NCBI RefSeq assembly: GCF_013373865.1
Contig: NC_050476.1
Coordinates: forward strand, 6,990,501-7,054,500
Length of the DNA stretch: 64,000 nucleotides
Direction: 5' to 3'
Origin: Monomorium pharaonis
Lineage: Eukaryota; Arthropoda; Insecta; Hymenoptera; Formicidae
The translations under genes were made by a program, and so were the position numbers. A model generated the notes under the pieces. The model had not been told where the DNA came from and made no database searches. It saw only the letters and a list, made by a program, of their open reading frames with translations. Positions 1 to 11,516 of this stretch are shown here, piece after piece (position 1 is the first letter of the stretch; every line of letters starts with the position of its first letter).

Positions 1-990
1 ATAATTTTAATAACTCTCAACTTCTTGACTTGGTATAATTACTCATAATTGCGTTCTGGATTTTATATTTTTTTATAAACGATATAAACTGGTTTTTTGG
101 AGATATTGTCAGATTGACAAGATATTAAATGTTTGTTGTTAAATCTTTTCCTCAATTATTATATCATTAAATAATTTTGAAAGTTTGCAGTTGTTACATA
201 TACTCTATTTTTAGAGTTTTATATTTTCTACTAAGAGTCTACATATCTCTTACGACTGAATATGAAAATATGCATTTTTATACAGTTTGATATTGTAATA
301 TTCAATTTCACTTCTATACGAAAAATAATAAAAGTGTGTGTTCTTAATCTTAGGACAATATTGATATATACACATATGTGGATATTTTTATACATAAATT
401 GTTCATATTTGCATTATATTTATATACCCCACCCGGCGTATAATATATTGAAAAGTAAAATAAATCTCACTAGAGATTTATTTTATTTTTCTCACTTATT
501 TACCACAATGTGTTCGCCGGGAAGCTTAATGTTAAATATATATGCTTAATTTACACATTAGTCGCTATTTAGTGCTTCTTGTATATATCAATTCGTATCA
601 GAATTTTCTTCCTATAAAAACGATATATAGGTTGCTACTGTATAACGTGCGTTACCTGAAAAGAATTTAGATTTATTTGATCCACATGTTGGAAACGCTT
701 TAGCATCACAGACGTAGAAGATAATGGCCTTATGTCTTAGCTGTGATTAATTATGCGTTGTGCGTTGTATGCTATTTTTAAGAAATCTTTTTGTACTACT
801 TTATACAATTGGTCTGTGTCAATAAAGACGTTTGAATTATAATCGCTGTGTATATCGTAAAAATTTGAACAAATGAAAAGCAGCAAAAGAAAATTTTAAA
901 AATGACAGGATATGAAATATTCTTAAAGAGAGATTCAAAATAATTCAATATAATTATTAATATCGTAAAGCACACATAATTGTTCAAAAA
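1..990. other. AT-rich spacer at left edge
   Basis: No coding exon was recognised. The stretch is AT-rich, and its open frames (for example 262-549 on the plus strand) have low-complexity, hydrophobic translations typical of AT-rich noncoding DNA. The last 200 bases probably contain the promoter and 5' UTR of the COX6B-like gene that begins at 991. The left part may hold the 3' UTR of a gene outside the window; this is inference. Confidence 0.5.
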
Positions 991-1454
991 ATGGAGGAAA
1001 AAATAGATAATTTAAAACATAAAACGAGCGAAAAGAAAAAAATAACTATAACTGTAGATGAAGATGATCCTTGTCTCAAAAAGAAGGATGAGATTCATGA
1101 GGAAGAGGAACAGAAAGGGTACAAGTTTCCTCCTGGTAATGATCCAAGGTATACATAATCGAATTATTCATAATTCAGAAATGTATGTCTATTCGTCCAT
1201 CTCCATTATCCTTTCGCAGATTTCAGCAAACAAACCAGACACAGAGATGCTTTGTGATGTATACAGACTTCTATCGCTGTAAACATATTTTAGGTGAAGG
1301 TTCTGAAGCGTGCACATGGTTTAAAGATGTCTTCACGTCCATATGTCCGAGAGCCTGGGTGGAACAATGGGACGAACTTAGACTTTCGGGCAGATTACCT
1401 TGGCATAAATACAGAACTCAGGGCACTTTCCCCGGCAGCAAATACGGCGAATAG
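991..1454 (+). CDS. COX6B: Cytochrome c oxidase subunit 6B-like protein
   Basis: Two exons, 991-1148 and 1220-1454, give about 130 residues; the join rebuilds an Arg codon (AG|A) in the stretch DPRFQQTNQTQRC. COX6B is a small intermembrane-space subunit that clamps the two halves of the cytochrome c oxidase dimer. The family's cysteine pairs are visible as CFVMYTDFYRC (C-x9-C) and CTWFKDVFTSIC (C-x10-C), followed by the typical PRAWVEQWDE and a terminal GTFPG. Two things are odd. The N-terminus carries about 45 extra residues rich in Lys and Glu, where ordinary COX6B is about 86 residues in all. About ten residues (LSGRLPWHKYR) are inserted between WDE and GTFPG. It could be a divergent paralog, such as a tissue-restricted isoform, rather than the main subunit. 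Family is certain; ortholog status is not. Confidence 0.88.
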
Positions 1455-1540
1455 AAAGAAAAAGAATTATTTTTCTCTCTCTCCCTCTTAAGAGTAAAAT
1501 TAAAGTTTTGTAATATTTGAAGTGAAACAATTACGAGTTG

Positions 1541-1546
1541 AATAAA
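1541..1546 (+). terminator. Polyadenylation signal of the COX6B-like gene
   Basis: A canonical AATAAA lies about 87 bases after the COX6B-like stop codon, a normal distance for a short 3' UTR. Confidence 0.6.
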
Positions 1547-2231
1547 CGTTGATTATTACGATTTACGCAGTAAATGATAATTATAAGAGATAATAGGTTT
1601 ATATAAGGAGAGGATATGTAATTAATTTACACTTGGCTAAGAAAAAAATATACAATTTTTATTATACAGGTACAAGATTCATTAATATGAGGTAACTTAT
1701 ATTAAAATACGAAGAAAAAATAACTGATCGTCCATTGATGATTCATAATTGCTGGACTTCTTTCCATTCTTAATTCTTCTTAGTATGGTCGATAGATTCT
1801 TCTTTCCTATCTTTGCCACACTGATTGTTCTTGCAGTTTTATGACACTTTTTTCTCATAATTGTAAAAAATATACACTTACAGAAATTTTCTTTAAACTT
1901 TCAACAAAATACAAATACCGCTCGAAATCCCGTAGCACGACTTTTTAAGGAAAAATCTTACATGAAATGTAAGATTTATTTTTTGAGAAATAAAATGTTA
2001 TTTTCAGTAACGTGCACTAGAGCCTGCCATGGATGAAGACAACTTACCGATCTTCGGGTGTTGGCTCTGCATAACAACGTAATCCCACCTGCATCGATAT
2101 ATTTTCTAGACAATAATCGATGATACCTGCAAATGTGAAATCAAAGACATTTGCTTGAAGGAAACGGTTAAAAACTATTTTTGTACTTATGTTCTACACG
2201 CGGTTCTTGTATTTATACATACATATATACA

Positions 2232-2271
2232 TACACACACACACACAGAGTTTGTGTGTGTGTGTGTGTGT
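2232..2271. repeat. AC-then-TG dinucleotide hairpin
   Basis: A run of AC units is followed, after a few bases (AGAGTT), by a run of TG units. The two runs are complementary, so the tract can fold into a hairpin about 15 bp long. It lies in the 3' spacer of ZFC3H1. Confidence 0.7.
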
Positions 2272-2459
2272 TGTAAATAAACTAGAATTTAAATATTAGG
2301 ACAGTCAAGAAACTAAACGCGTGAAAGCTTAAGAATCTATGAATCAATATGTTATCAACATAATAAAATGTGTGATCCACATTGACACATTTGACGAGAA
2401 ATTAGAACCACCTTACGTATGTCATGTTGCGTATGTGCGGTAGTATGTAATGTATTATT

Positions 2460-5400
2460 TCAGGTTTGATTCCTCGACTGGTGAATGTATTGACAATCCT
2501 CGTCCCTGCAAATGCCCATCATTTCGTACGGACACAGGATTCCATGAGGATTGATGTTCCTGACAAAAAGAATAACAGAAACCACAAAAATCCTCAAGAT
2601 TTTTAGAACAGTCCATAGACAGTAGACGATCAAATATAACATCTTTCAAAAAGAAAATACTCACCTTGGGTTCTTTAAGTGCATCAATATCGATACATAA
2701 GGTGCAACTGCTGTTTTTGTTGTCATCGTCGTCGTCGTCGTTGTTGTCGTCGTTGTTGTCAGCAATGGTGATGACGATGGCAATGACAATGGTAATGGTG
2801 ATGATGATGGCGATTGTAGTTGCAGTGCAGCTTTTCTATTATTTTGTTCATTGTACTCTTGATTCAAAGTACCCGTCTTTGACGATTCTAGTTTTGAAAA
2901 CGCAGCGAGATCAGACTCATTCGTTTCATTTCCTTCCCTATGCTTATTTTGTTCTATAGAATTACTTTGGTACTGCTTTGGTTTAGAAGACGATGTATTA
3001 TTTTGATTAAAAGGCATAACTTGTTCTTCGTTACAATGCTCTAATATACTTGCTGAAGTTTTTTCTCTCTTCTCTTGTGTTAATTGGTATGAAACTGTTT
3101 GCGAAAAATTCAATAAGGTTTCTGGCATCGTGCATGAACTTTTATCTTGATTAGATTGTGCGCAAGAAATATCACTCTTCGATCTTGCCTTATTGATCAC
3201 AGCTGCGTCATTCATTGACTGTTGTTGCAACGAAGAAATCTCTTCAGTAGATGTATTTTTAGATAATTCTGAAGTTTCTTGCAACGAACTAGAATTTAAA
3301 CTAGAATAGGAATTTTCAGAAATATCAATAGTTTGGAGCCGTTTTTTCTTGGTAAACTGACGGGTATGATTAGCAACCTCCTTGAGTTTATCACTCAAAA
3401 GTTGAGCTACCGCTTCTGGTAACCTAAAAAAAAAAATCCTTATAATTGAAATATAATAAAAACAATGTAAGAGTTTATTTCTTTAATTGTAGACAGTATA
3501 ATTAAATTATTATATGTATGTACATCGCATGCATTTGTGGTTCTTATACTTGCGTACTTGTAGCTTTTCCCCATAAGCTGGTTACCTAGGGTCGAACAAA
3601 TTCTGGATAGCTTAAAGCACTCGTGTCGTCCAGTCTTGATCTTTTGGCGTACGACTGACACCTTTGGACCCATGCTGCTAATGACATCGCGCTGCTGTTG
3701 TAATTTTTCCTCGGCTACCTTGAGCTGTTCTTTAAGTTTTCTCACTTCGTTGGCCAGGGCAGATTGCACATCCTTCTCCATATCCCATTTACGAAGGTTC
3801 CCTGACATTTCTGCTAAATGATCTAAGACCGTATACCTGTGCAACATATATATAATTTAATATTGTAACTTTGTTGCGCGTTACTTATTATTATAACTCG
3901 GTTTTTCGCGAAATTATTGTGTAATTACCGTCTCGCAACTAATTTGTGCTCGGTTTCTCTCAAGTATCGCTGTCGCTCTACTTCTGAAAGACTCGCCAAA
4001 GAATCCAATTCAGCTTTAACGTCCCTTTTAAGCGCATCCCAAATATCATTCCCATTACCGTCAGCAATTGAGTCAGATTTACGAGAATCATTGCTGTTAT
4101 CATTACTTTCTATGGATGTTATTAAAATATCACGATTAATTTCTCGCTGACGTTCTGCTTTATATTGCGAGAGTGTCATTGTGGTTTCCATCATGTCTTC
4201 GTGTTGGTTAACTCTTAAATTCGCGGAATTTTTAAGCTTCACCGTAGACGCGTTAGAAAAATCACTAATATTACTAATATCATTATTTACATTATTTGTT
4301 TCATTTAGAATTTCTGTACTAACATTAGGCTCGACCAGATTATCATTTTGACTAACACTTGCTATCGTGTCATGTTGCGAAACTGATTTGTCATTTATAA
4401 TAACGACTCGCTCGATCGTATCCGTTTTCAATACCACTTGCACGTATTTACGATTTATTTCATCTGTGCTTAACGTTCTCAAGGCAGGTCTATGCTGCTC
4501 TTTCGTAGATTGCGTCTCGTGTGAATTTTCAACCGTTCTATCTCCATGACTCAAAGAGGAAACGTTAGTGATTCGGATACTGAGATCGTTCGGTATCGCT
4601 TTCTTACTGTTTTTAGCTTGCTGATGTGTAGGAGTAGTACATTTACTATTCATTAAAAGTTTTTTGTCAGTAGATGTATCATTTGATTCCGATGTGTCTT
4701 CCGCCGTATCATCGCTTTTTCTTTCGACTTCCGTTGACAATTCCTGGGAATTTTTCTCTGGTGTTTTTATTTTACCCTGATTTTGTTTAACATGTGCTTT
4801 TTTTTCACACAATGGCAAAGACTTTACTGGCGAAGTTGCTACGTTAGTGTTTAATAATTTATTGTTATTATTGCTGCTGCTGCTGCTACTACTACTACTA
4901 CTACTACCATTATTGCTACTTGCTACTTTTCTCTGCAATTTCAACTTTTCACGTTCCAAAATCTCCCGTTTTAAACGACGATATTCCTCCTGTTGCGACG
5001 CAGGAAGATGCCTCACAGCCTGCAACAAAGTAAGAAAGTCTGCAGAACAAATTAGGAATGTTTCTACGATCGGTAAATTTTTTTTAGCAATAAATCCTCA
5101 AGTTGCATTTCTATTGCAAAGATAATAATCTCTAATTAATAATTAATCTATTTCTAAATTATTCGCATAAGAGAACAATTAAACTAATAATACGCAATCG
5201 CCTTACCAGTGGCGTGTGCATATTAGATGAACCGTTATTCGTTTGCGGCACGTCTCGCTTTGTCGCTTGCGAACTGGACGATTTCGCCGCGGCAGCGGAT
5301 TGTTCCTGCTCGGTTCTCACTTCGCGCAGGAACTTACTCAAATTCTTCTCAAAGTCTGTGGATGTATCCTGAGACATCTGCTGCTTCTCCACGATTGGGA

Positions 5401-8400
5401 TAGGCTGATTTCTCTCAGCCTCGGATTCGCTATCCGTGCTGTCGGAACCTAAACTTATCACAAATCGCTGAGTGTCGGACGATGATATTTTTGACGTGGG
5501 ACTAACGTTAGACTTTGCACTATTATCGAGTTTTCGTAGATTCAGTCTCCTCTGTACAATCATATTCTGATATTTTTTTGCATTGTTTACCACTTTTGTG
5601 CTCGTGAGTGCTTTCTTTGGTATTTTCTTCGGCAGACTCTTTGCTGCGTCCACGCTGCTGCTTCTTTTCCTAGTATTTTGCACCGAGATACATAAATTGT
5701 TAATCTTCTTTTTTACAGTTTCCGACGAAATTAATGACGGCTTCGATGGTAATAACGGAGCATTATTGCTCGCCGTGCCTGTCGCGTTAGCCATACTTGC
5801 TACGGTACTTGCCATTGCTTTTAGTGGAGGAGTTTGAACATTCGTTGTGGCAGAATTTGCAACAACTGGAGCAACTGAAGGGATGGTAGTATCTGAGAGT
5901 GCTGGAGTTTGGATATTCGTTGCGGCAGAATTTACAACAACTGGAGCAATTGAAGGACTGATGGTATCTGAGGCCGTTGACTTGGTTCGTTTCAAAGATG
6001 CTAGTAAGATGGCTCGTAATTCGTCCTCGTCCTCTTCAATGCTCTGTCTCCTATTATTAGTGCTCGTCACATTGGTACTGTCACCTGCGCCAGGGTTAAA
6101 ATTCTCTGGTATGGGATTTGTTGACAAACAATGAAATTCAATCTGTTCCTCTTGTTGCAAATATTCAGCGGACGTTGCATGACTGTTTCTCTCCACGTCT
6201 CTCTTTTCTATTGTAACAGGATCAGAATTGACAGACTCCTGGGTATCAGTAGTGTTTTGTAATATTGACAATTCTTTAGTTTTTATCAAATTCTCTTGCA
6301 CGTCAGTATTATCATTGCTTTTACTTTGATCAGATTTAGTCGCAGTCTGCTGATCTAGAGTAGACATATCCACAATATTTGTATCTCTATTCACATTAAT
6401 ATCCGAACACAGGCTTTTTTCATTGTCAAGTAATCTAGGCGCAGTATCTAAGCTCTTGCGCCCATTCTTTTTAACGCTTTTCCGCTTTTTACTCTGTGCT
6501 GGAGCAGCCTTATTGTTAGCCGCATCAACGATATCAGGATGCTTCGCAGGTTCAACTGCTTTGTGATTCTTTTCAAGCAAATTTCTTTGATCTTCATCAA
6601 TATCCAAAGATTCATTCGTCGAACTGTCGAATGTGGTAGGGGCCGATAACATGAGCGTGGATTTCTTCGCTACTTGCAATTTTATCGGTTTGAAGACACT
6701 GCTACTTCCTATATTCACGGTGGTAACAGCCACTGGCTGCATTGCGGCACTCTTAAAAGCCGGCTCTGCCGGATGCGGCGTTTCGCGTTTATTCAGGTAC
6801 TGCTGCAACTGTTTGTTTGACTTCAAGATCGGTACGGGCACCAGCGTCCTATTGATCAACGTAGGTATCTTATTCGCATCCTTAGTGACGTCTGGAACAT
6901 TTTGCATGTACAGAGGTTCTCGTGACGTTTCCGTGGCTGGTAAATTTCTATTGTCATCAGTGAGACAGCTCAATGAATCTGTATCATTCTTGGAAAGATC
7001 GTCAGTCGTTATAGGCAACATTGGCTCGACGTGTCCGCCGATGTATGCTATTGCTGTCGGAGCATCTGTAATGGAATATCTGGAGTCTCTCTGCACTTTA
7101 TAAGCGGACGTGTCGTTTCTGAATGTGGAGTCTGTATCTATAGTACTGTTATTGGAAAGTTGCTCCACGATTTGCTGCGAAGGAACGAAAGTATTGTCGA
7201 GAAGGATGGGAGACGAAGCAAGATTCTTGGACCCTGGAAGAGCGTGCGAGTTATCCGGCATGATAGTCGTGGAAGAATAGGTTCCTTCCTGACAACAAAT
7301 TCCATCTATCAAGTCACAGACGACACCGTTGCCGTGAGAATTTTCGAGAGCTTTCCGGTTCAGATCTGAATGGAATGTCTCGCCGCTATACTGTTGAGAT
7401 GGAGAGTACTCGTAGTATTGCGACGTACCCGGTAATCCCTGGTAAGACAGGTAAGCGTCGTCGCAATAAGATGTGACGCTGTTCGCGTCCGGCACGTCGT
7501 CGAAGACCGGACTATCAATCGTCTCATTTACATTGATAAACGACACGTCGGATGGCTCGATACCCAACAAGGCCGTATCAATCGGTACGTTTTCGGTGAT
7601 CTTGTCGGTCGGCGAGTACGGCAGCTTCTCCTTCTCCCTCTCAACGTCGGTGTCTAAATCCATGTCCTCGATGTGATTGCTGTCACGCGATGGACTACAT
7701 ATGGGCGACGACGCGACGTTTAACTGCTGTTCATCGTCGGGCACGGGTATGTCATCGAGGTAGCTTGTAGTGAACGGACTTTCGCTGCGAATAGACTTCT
7801 TGGTCTTGGTGGGCATTTTGCCGCGTCGAACTCGATTCTCATGATTCTTTGTAAACGCCGTTTGAAGCGCGATCATGCGCAACTCCAAGGCCTCCTCGTC
7901 CTGGTCATCGTTGTTCACCACCGTTAATTTCTTTTCTGGTTCTAAGTTCGTCGGCTGATTCGATGATCTGTTGGAGGATTTCTTTTGCTTCGTTTCTAAC
8001 GCCTTTTGTCGCAGCAACGCCAGATCGTCTTCATCGTCGGCGTCGTTGACCGTCTCGACTTGAACTTTCGTCTTTCTCTTGAGATGCCTCGCGTGCTCGT
8101 TGCTGACAGGTCTTTTCAACATGTTCGACAGCTTCTTCTTCAACGACGACGATTCCTTACCCCGATTGGCGCTCGACTCTGATGCGTGTGGGCTTATGGA
8201 ATCCATAGATAGCTTCACCTTCTTCAACAATCGCGTCACATCGCCGTGTCTGTCGACGTAGGGACGAGTAGACGACGGAGGAGAGGTCGACTTCAGCGGC
8301 CTCTTCGTCACTCTTACAGGTGAGTGACGCCGCAGGCTACGTTTCGGCGATCTGACCTTTCGCGGGGATCTCTTCAGTATTGGTGATTTGGAATGATTGT

Positions 8401-9561
8401 GTGGTGGGGATGATCGACATGACGGTCGTGCTATCGGCGGTGACTTATATCTTCGGATTGGTGATTTCGAGATCACCTTCGATCTGCCGCTTGATCTGTG
8501 AAGCGGGTTTACTTCCCTGTATATTTTCAGCGTATCCTTTACGAACTCCTTTATAGGGAGGTCAACGGAGGACGGAGAGATCAATTCGTCGATTGTAAGA
8601 GCCTCGTAATCCTTTTTCTTTCTCTTTTTCTTTTTCACTTTGGCTCTCGATCGATTGGACGTGCCGGTGAGACCGACAATCTCCATGTCGCTGTCGCTAG
8701 AGATAGGCACTAGGTCATCGTCGTCGTTTTTCTCTTGCAACGTCGTCGCTGTGTGCTTCGCTGTGGCGCATCCTATTTCCCTGACTTGATGCCGGTTTTC
8801 CTTCCCTTTGACTGGATCTTATATAAAATAAGATTAACTGCTACTTGATTAAAACAATATACTAGAATAGATAGGAATCATTCTAATTATTTTCATTTAA
8901 CCATTGAAAGACATGGCTCTCATTATACATTCAGACTCGTAAGAATATTTTTCAAGGATATGATTCCACTAATAGCAATTCCTATAAAAATTCCTCTTAT
9001 GTTAAATTATAAATAAAAATTAAAAGCAAAAGTATATGTAAAATAGGAATAATAGTTAAAGAAACCTTTGTTAAAATATCTTTCTGTTGGAAAACCACAT
9101 AACAATTGTGTTATCATTTCTTTGTTATATGTATAATAATAATAAATTCAAAATTCATCAACCAATTTATCTATATACTATTTACTTATTTCCTCATGTA
9201 AATAAACTAGCTCCAAAGAAATGTCTCTGAGTCTCTCAATACCAAATATGATTATAAAATATACAATTGAAAGAACGGGAAGAAGTTCTTGAATGATAGA
9301 CACTAGGTAGACATCCTGTGACATTTTACCTCTTCTGCTCTGGCTCTTAGGATGATAAGTCACGCACCAGGATGCGCATTCACCCCATGACTTGCAATCG
9401 GGGCACGCACGTCTCCTGTTCTGAACGACGTAGCTGCTGGTCAAGTGACCCATGCCGCCCTCCTCGGACGAACTGACGTCCTCCAACGAGATCTCGCCCT
9501 CTTCCTTCTCGTCATCCAGGTCAATCGTCTCCATACAGCCGCTCGACAGATCGCTCGCCAT
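2460..9561 (-). CDS. ZFC3H1: Zinc finger C3H1 domain protein (ZFC3H1, PAXT exosome adaptor)
   Basis: Six exons (9561-9330, 8817-5207, 5019-3929, 3836-3558, 3423-2665, 2559-2460) join in phase to about 2,023 residues. ZFC3H1 is the scaffold that, with MTR4, sends polyadenylated nuclear RNA to the exosome; fission yeast Red1 is related. Diagnostic is the C-terminal C-x6-C-x4-C-x3-H finger, CPYEMMGICRDEDCQYIH, at about residues 2000-2016. Also seen: an acidic N-terminus (EEGEISLEDVSSSEE), a Cys-rich motif CPDCKSWGECASWC near residue 55, SR/KR-rich stretches near 85-220, and coiled-coil segments such as EEYRRLKREILEREKLKLQR (about 1290-1312) and another near 1660-1690. Most of the rest is low-complexity and probably disordered, with poly-Ser and poly-Thr runs coded by trinucleotide repeats. 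The stop falls seven codons after the last His, so the C-terminal HAT-repeat half of the human protein is missing. The first intron's acceptor (TATATAAG) has a weak pyrimidine tract. Confidence 0.88.
5822..5971 (-). repeat. In-frame tandem duplication of 25 codons in ZFC3H1
   Basis: Two adjacent 75-base units code for SDTISPSIAPVVVNSAATNI+QTPAL and SDTTIPSVAPVVANSATTNV+QTPPL. About 18 of 25 residues are identical, so this is a fairly recent unit duplication in a disordered part of the protein. It follows the conserved-looking segment ELRAILLASLKR. Confidence 0.85.
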
Positions 9562-10456
9562 TATTCAAACTTACCCGGCAACGAATAGTGAAATTTATTG
9601 TTGTCTTGGCTTCTTAGCGAACTCTCCGCTCGCAAAACACTCTTTAAGACTTGAAATTAAGTTACACAAGGGACATGAGGATCAGAAACAAGGAACATCT
9701 TTCGACAAGGCAAGCTACAGCCACAGGTGGAAGGGAAATGGAACGATCTTACGTGTCTCGTCACTCTCGTCGCAAATCCCCGCGGCGTGCAAGATTATTT
9801 TATGTACAAAAAGAGATAAAGGAAGAAATGGAGACAGAAAGAACATCCGATGTCCCGGAAGTAGGTGGCAGCAAAGCACGAATCTTTCTCGTTACTGCAA
9901 ATTTAATGGTGCTGGAACGCGAATAATTAACGTGCACTGTCAGCGGTGAACAATCGCAGCCTTGATTAAATACCTTGACCCCCCTCGTCGATCACCCAAC
10001 TTAATCAACGACGTTCGGGATCGTAGCGGCCATATTGCATCTTTGCCCGTTCGCATGTAGGAAAACTTACGTTGTGCGTTTCTATTGGCTACGTTCATAG
10101 AAAAACAGCGTAATCATTGATCAGTGATTCGTTAATACGATTGGTTATTCCCTTTAATTCCTCGCTAATTGGTTGAATTCTGATTTTCAATAATTAGTTT
10201 TTGTCCGATATTTTAAGCACTCTCAAATATATGAAATCGAATAAATACCATTTTTTTTAATAAATTGGACTATGAACAGCATATTCTAATAGTCGCCAAT
10301 TTTAATTAAAGTACAATTTTTGATAAAACAAAATTTTTTTTTAAACGAGTTGGAATTATATAGATGCAATAAAAAACGATAGTATATGTAAATGTAATGT
10401 ACAGAAACATTGTATATCATTAAAAACAATTTTATAAGAGGATATTTTGTATGCAG
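9562..10456. promoter_or_regulatory. ZFC3H1 upstream region with three CCAAT-type boxes
   Basis: The spacer runs from the ZFC3H1 start codon to the ferritin stop codon. The half next to ZFC3H1 has more GC and CpG than the rest. ATTGG (CCAAT on the minus strand, the transcribed direction) occurs at 10084-10088, 10140-10144 and 10168-10172, about 520-610 bases before the ZFC3H1 start. No coding exon was recognised. The part near 10240-10456 is AT-rich and belongs to the ferritin 3' UTR. Confidence 0.45.
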
Positions 10457-11516
10457 CTATTTCTTGAATTGCTTTCTTTGTTGGGATTTACTTTTTAGAA
10501 CATTGAAATTGGGCATGACATAGTTCTTGAGTAGATCTCTATCAAATTCGAATCGCGCTAACGCATGATCTCCAACGCCCGATAGCACGGTCATTAATCT
10601 CCCCAATTCATTTACGCTTTTCATTTGATCCTCCATGAAGCCAGTGATGATGAAGTCACTCGCATTCAGATCACCATGCTTCTCTGATATAGCGTTTACT
10701 GCGACCAGTTTTCTACTAACTTCGATTTCTAATTGCAACGCCGTCTGCAAAAAATTTACGTAGAAAAGGAGCCTATGTTTAATTCATTAAATCGCTTAAA
10801 CATGATTTAAATTGATTAAAACTGTTCACAGGGTTTGATCAGCTTATTAAATGCTTCCATTAAATTCTTAAGATATATATATTTTCTATACCTCTTAAAT
10901 CAATTTTAGCATATTTAACTGTTCAAAATAGATTCATTACTTTGAATGCATGCAATGGGCATTTCCAATCTTGATCATCTGGCGGCGATATAGTACCCAA
11001 ATGCACCTTTCCACCTCGCATTTTTATATAATTCAAAAATCTCAAGGTGTGTTCATGTTCCTCATGATGCATTTGTGTGAAGAATGATTCGCAACCAGGT
11101 AAAGCAACGTCTACCCGACCGAAATATGCAGCCTGTACAATGAGACATAAGCTTTAATGGTAATCAATTTTATATATATTCATTTTATATATATTCATAT
11201 TATATATATTTCATATGTATATGAAAAAGAAATTAACATGTTGTAGCAATAATTTTGCAACTACAAACAACAATAGCACTTTAAACAAATCTGAAATACT
11301 TAAAAATATAATTTTAAAAAATAATTAGAAAAGGAGGTATAATATAAATTATATTATTAGTTATATTTAAGTATTAAAAGTGATAAAAAAAATTATGTCT
11401 ACCATTGATAAATAATAATAAAACGCCATCAGTTCTACGTTTATCTGCTCGTTCATCACAGCTTCAATTTCTTCGTGAAAATCAAACTTGGCCCTCTTTC
11501 CGCTCGGCCATTTCAT
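10457..11516 (-). CDS. Ferritin heavy chain, non-secreted type
   Basis: Three exons (11516-11403, 11132-10941, 10744-10457) give 197 residues. Ferritin heavy chains oxidise Fe(II) and store iron in a 24-subunit shell. The full ferroxidase site is present: the Glu in INVELMAFYYYLSM, Glu and His in MHHEEHEHTL (the E-x2-H pair), Glu in LQLEIEVSRKL, and Gln in MEDQMKSV, matching human H-chain E27, E62/H65, E107 and Q141. There is no signal peptide after the first in-frame ATG, unlike the secreted ferritins that dominate insect haemolymph, so it resembles the third insect type (Drosophila Fer3HCH, mitochondrial). The frame stays open for about 30 codons upstream of the ATG and contains basic residues, so a targeting exon further upstream is possible. 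No CAGTG iron-response loop was seen between 11517 and 11830. Confidence 0.9.

Larger units (their letters stand above)
1455..2459. other. Convergent 3' spacer between COX6B-like gene and ZFC3H1
   Basis: Holds the 3' UTRs of two converging genes. No recognised gene. A small exon-like segment with good splice borders sits on the minus strand at 2126-2048 (see findings), and an AC/TG inverted repeat lies at 2232-2271. Confidence 0.5.

Noticed and set aside
262..549. 95-codon plus-strand frame at the left edge
   Set aside because: Rich in Ile, Tyr, Phe and Leu, as expected from AT-rich noncoding DNA, with no similarity that I recognise.
6633..7369. Plus-strand frames of 112-156 codons inside ZFC3H1
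   Set aside because: They are antisense shadows of the long ZFC3H1 coding exon.
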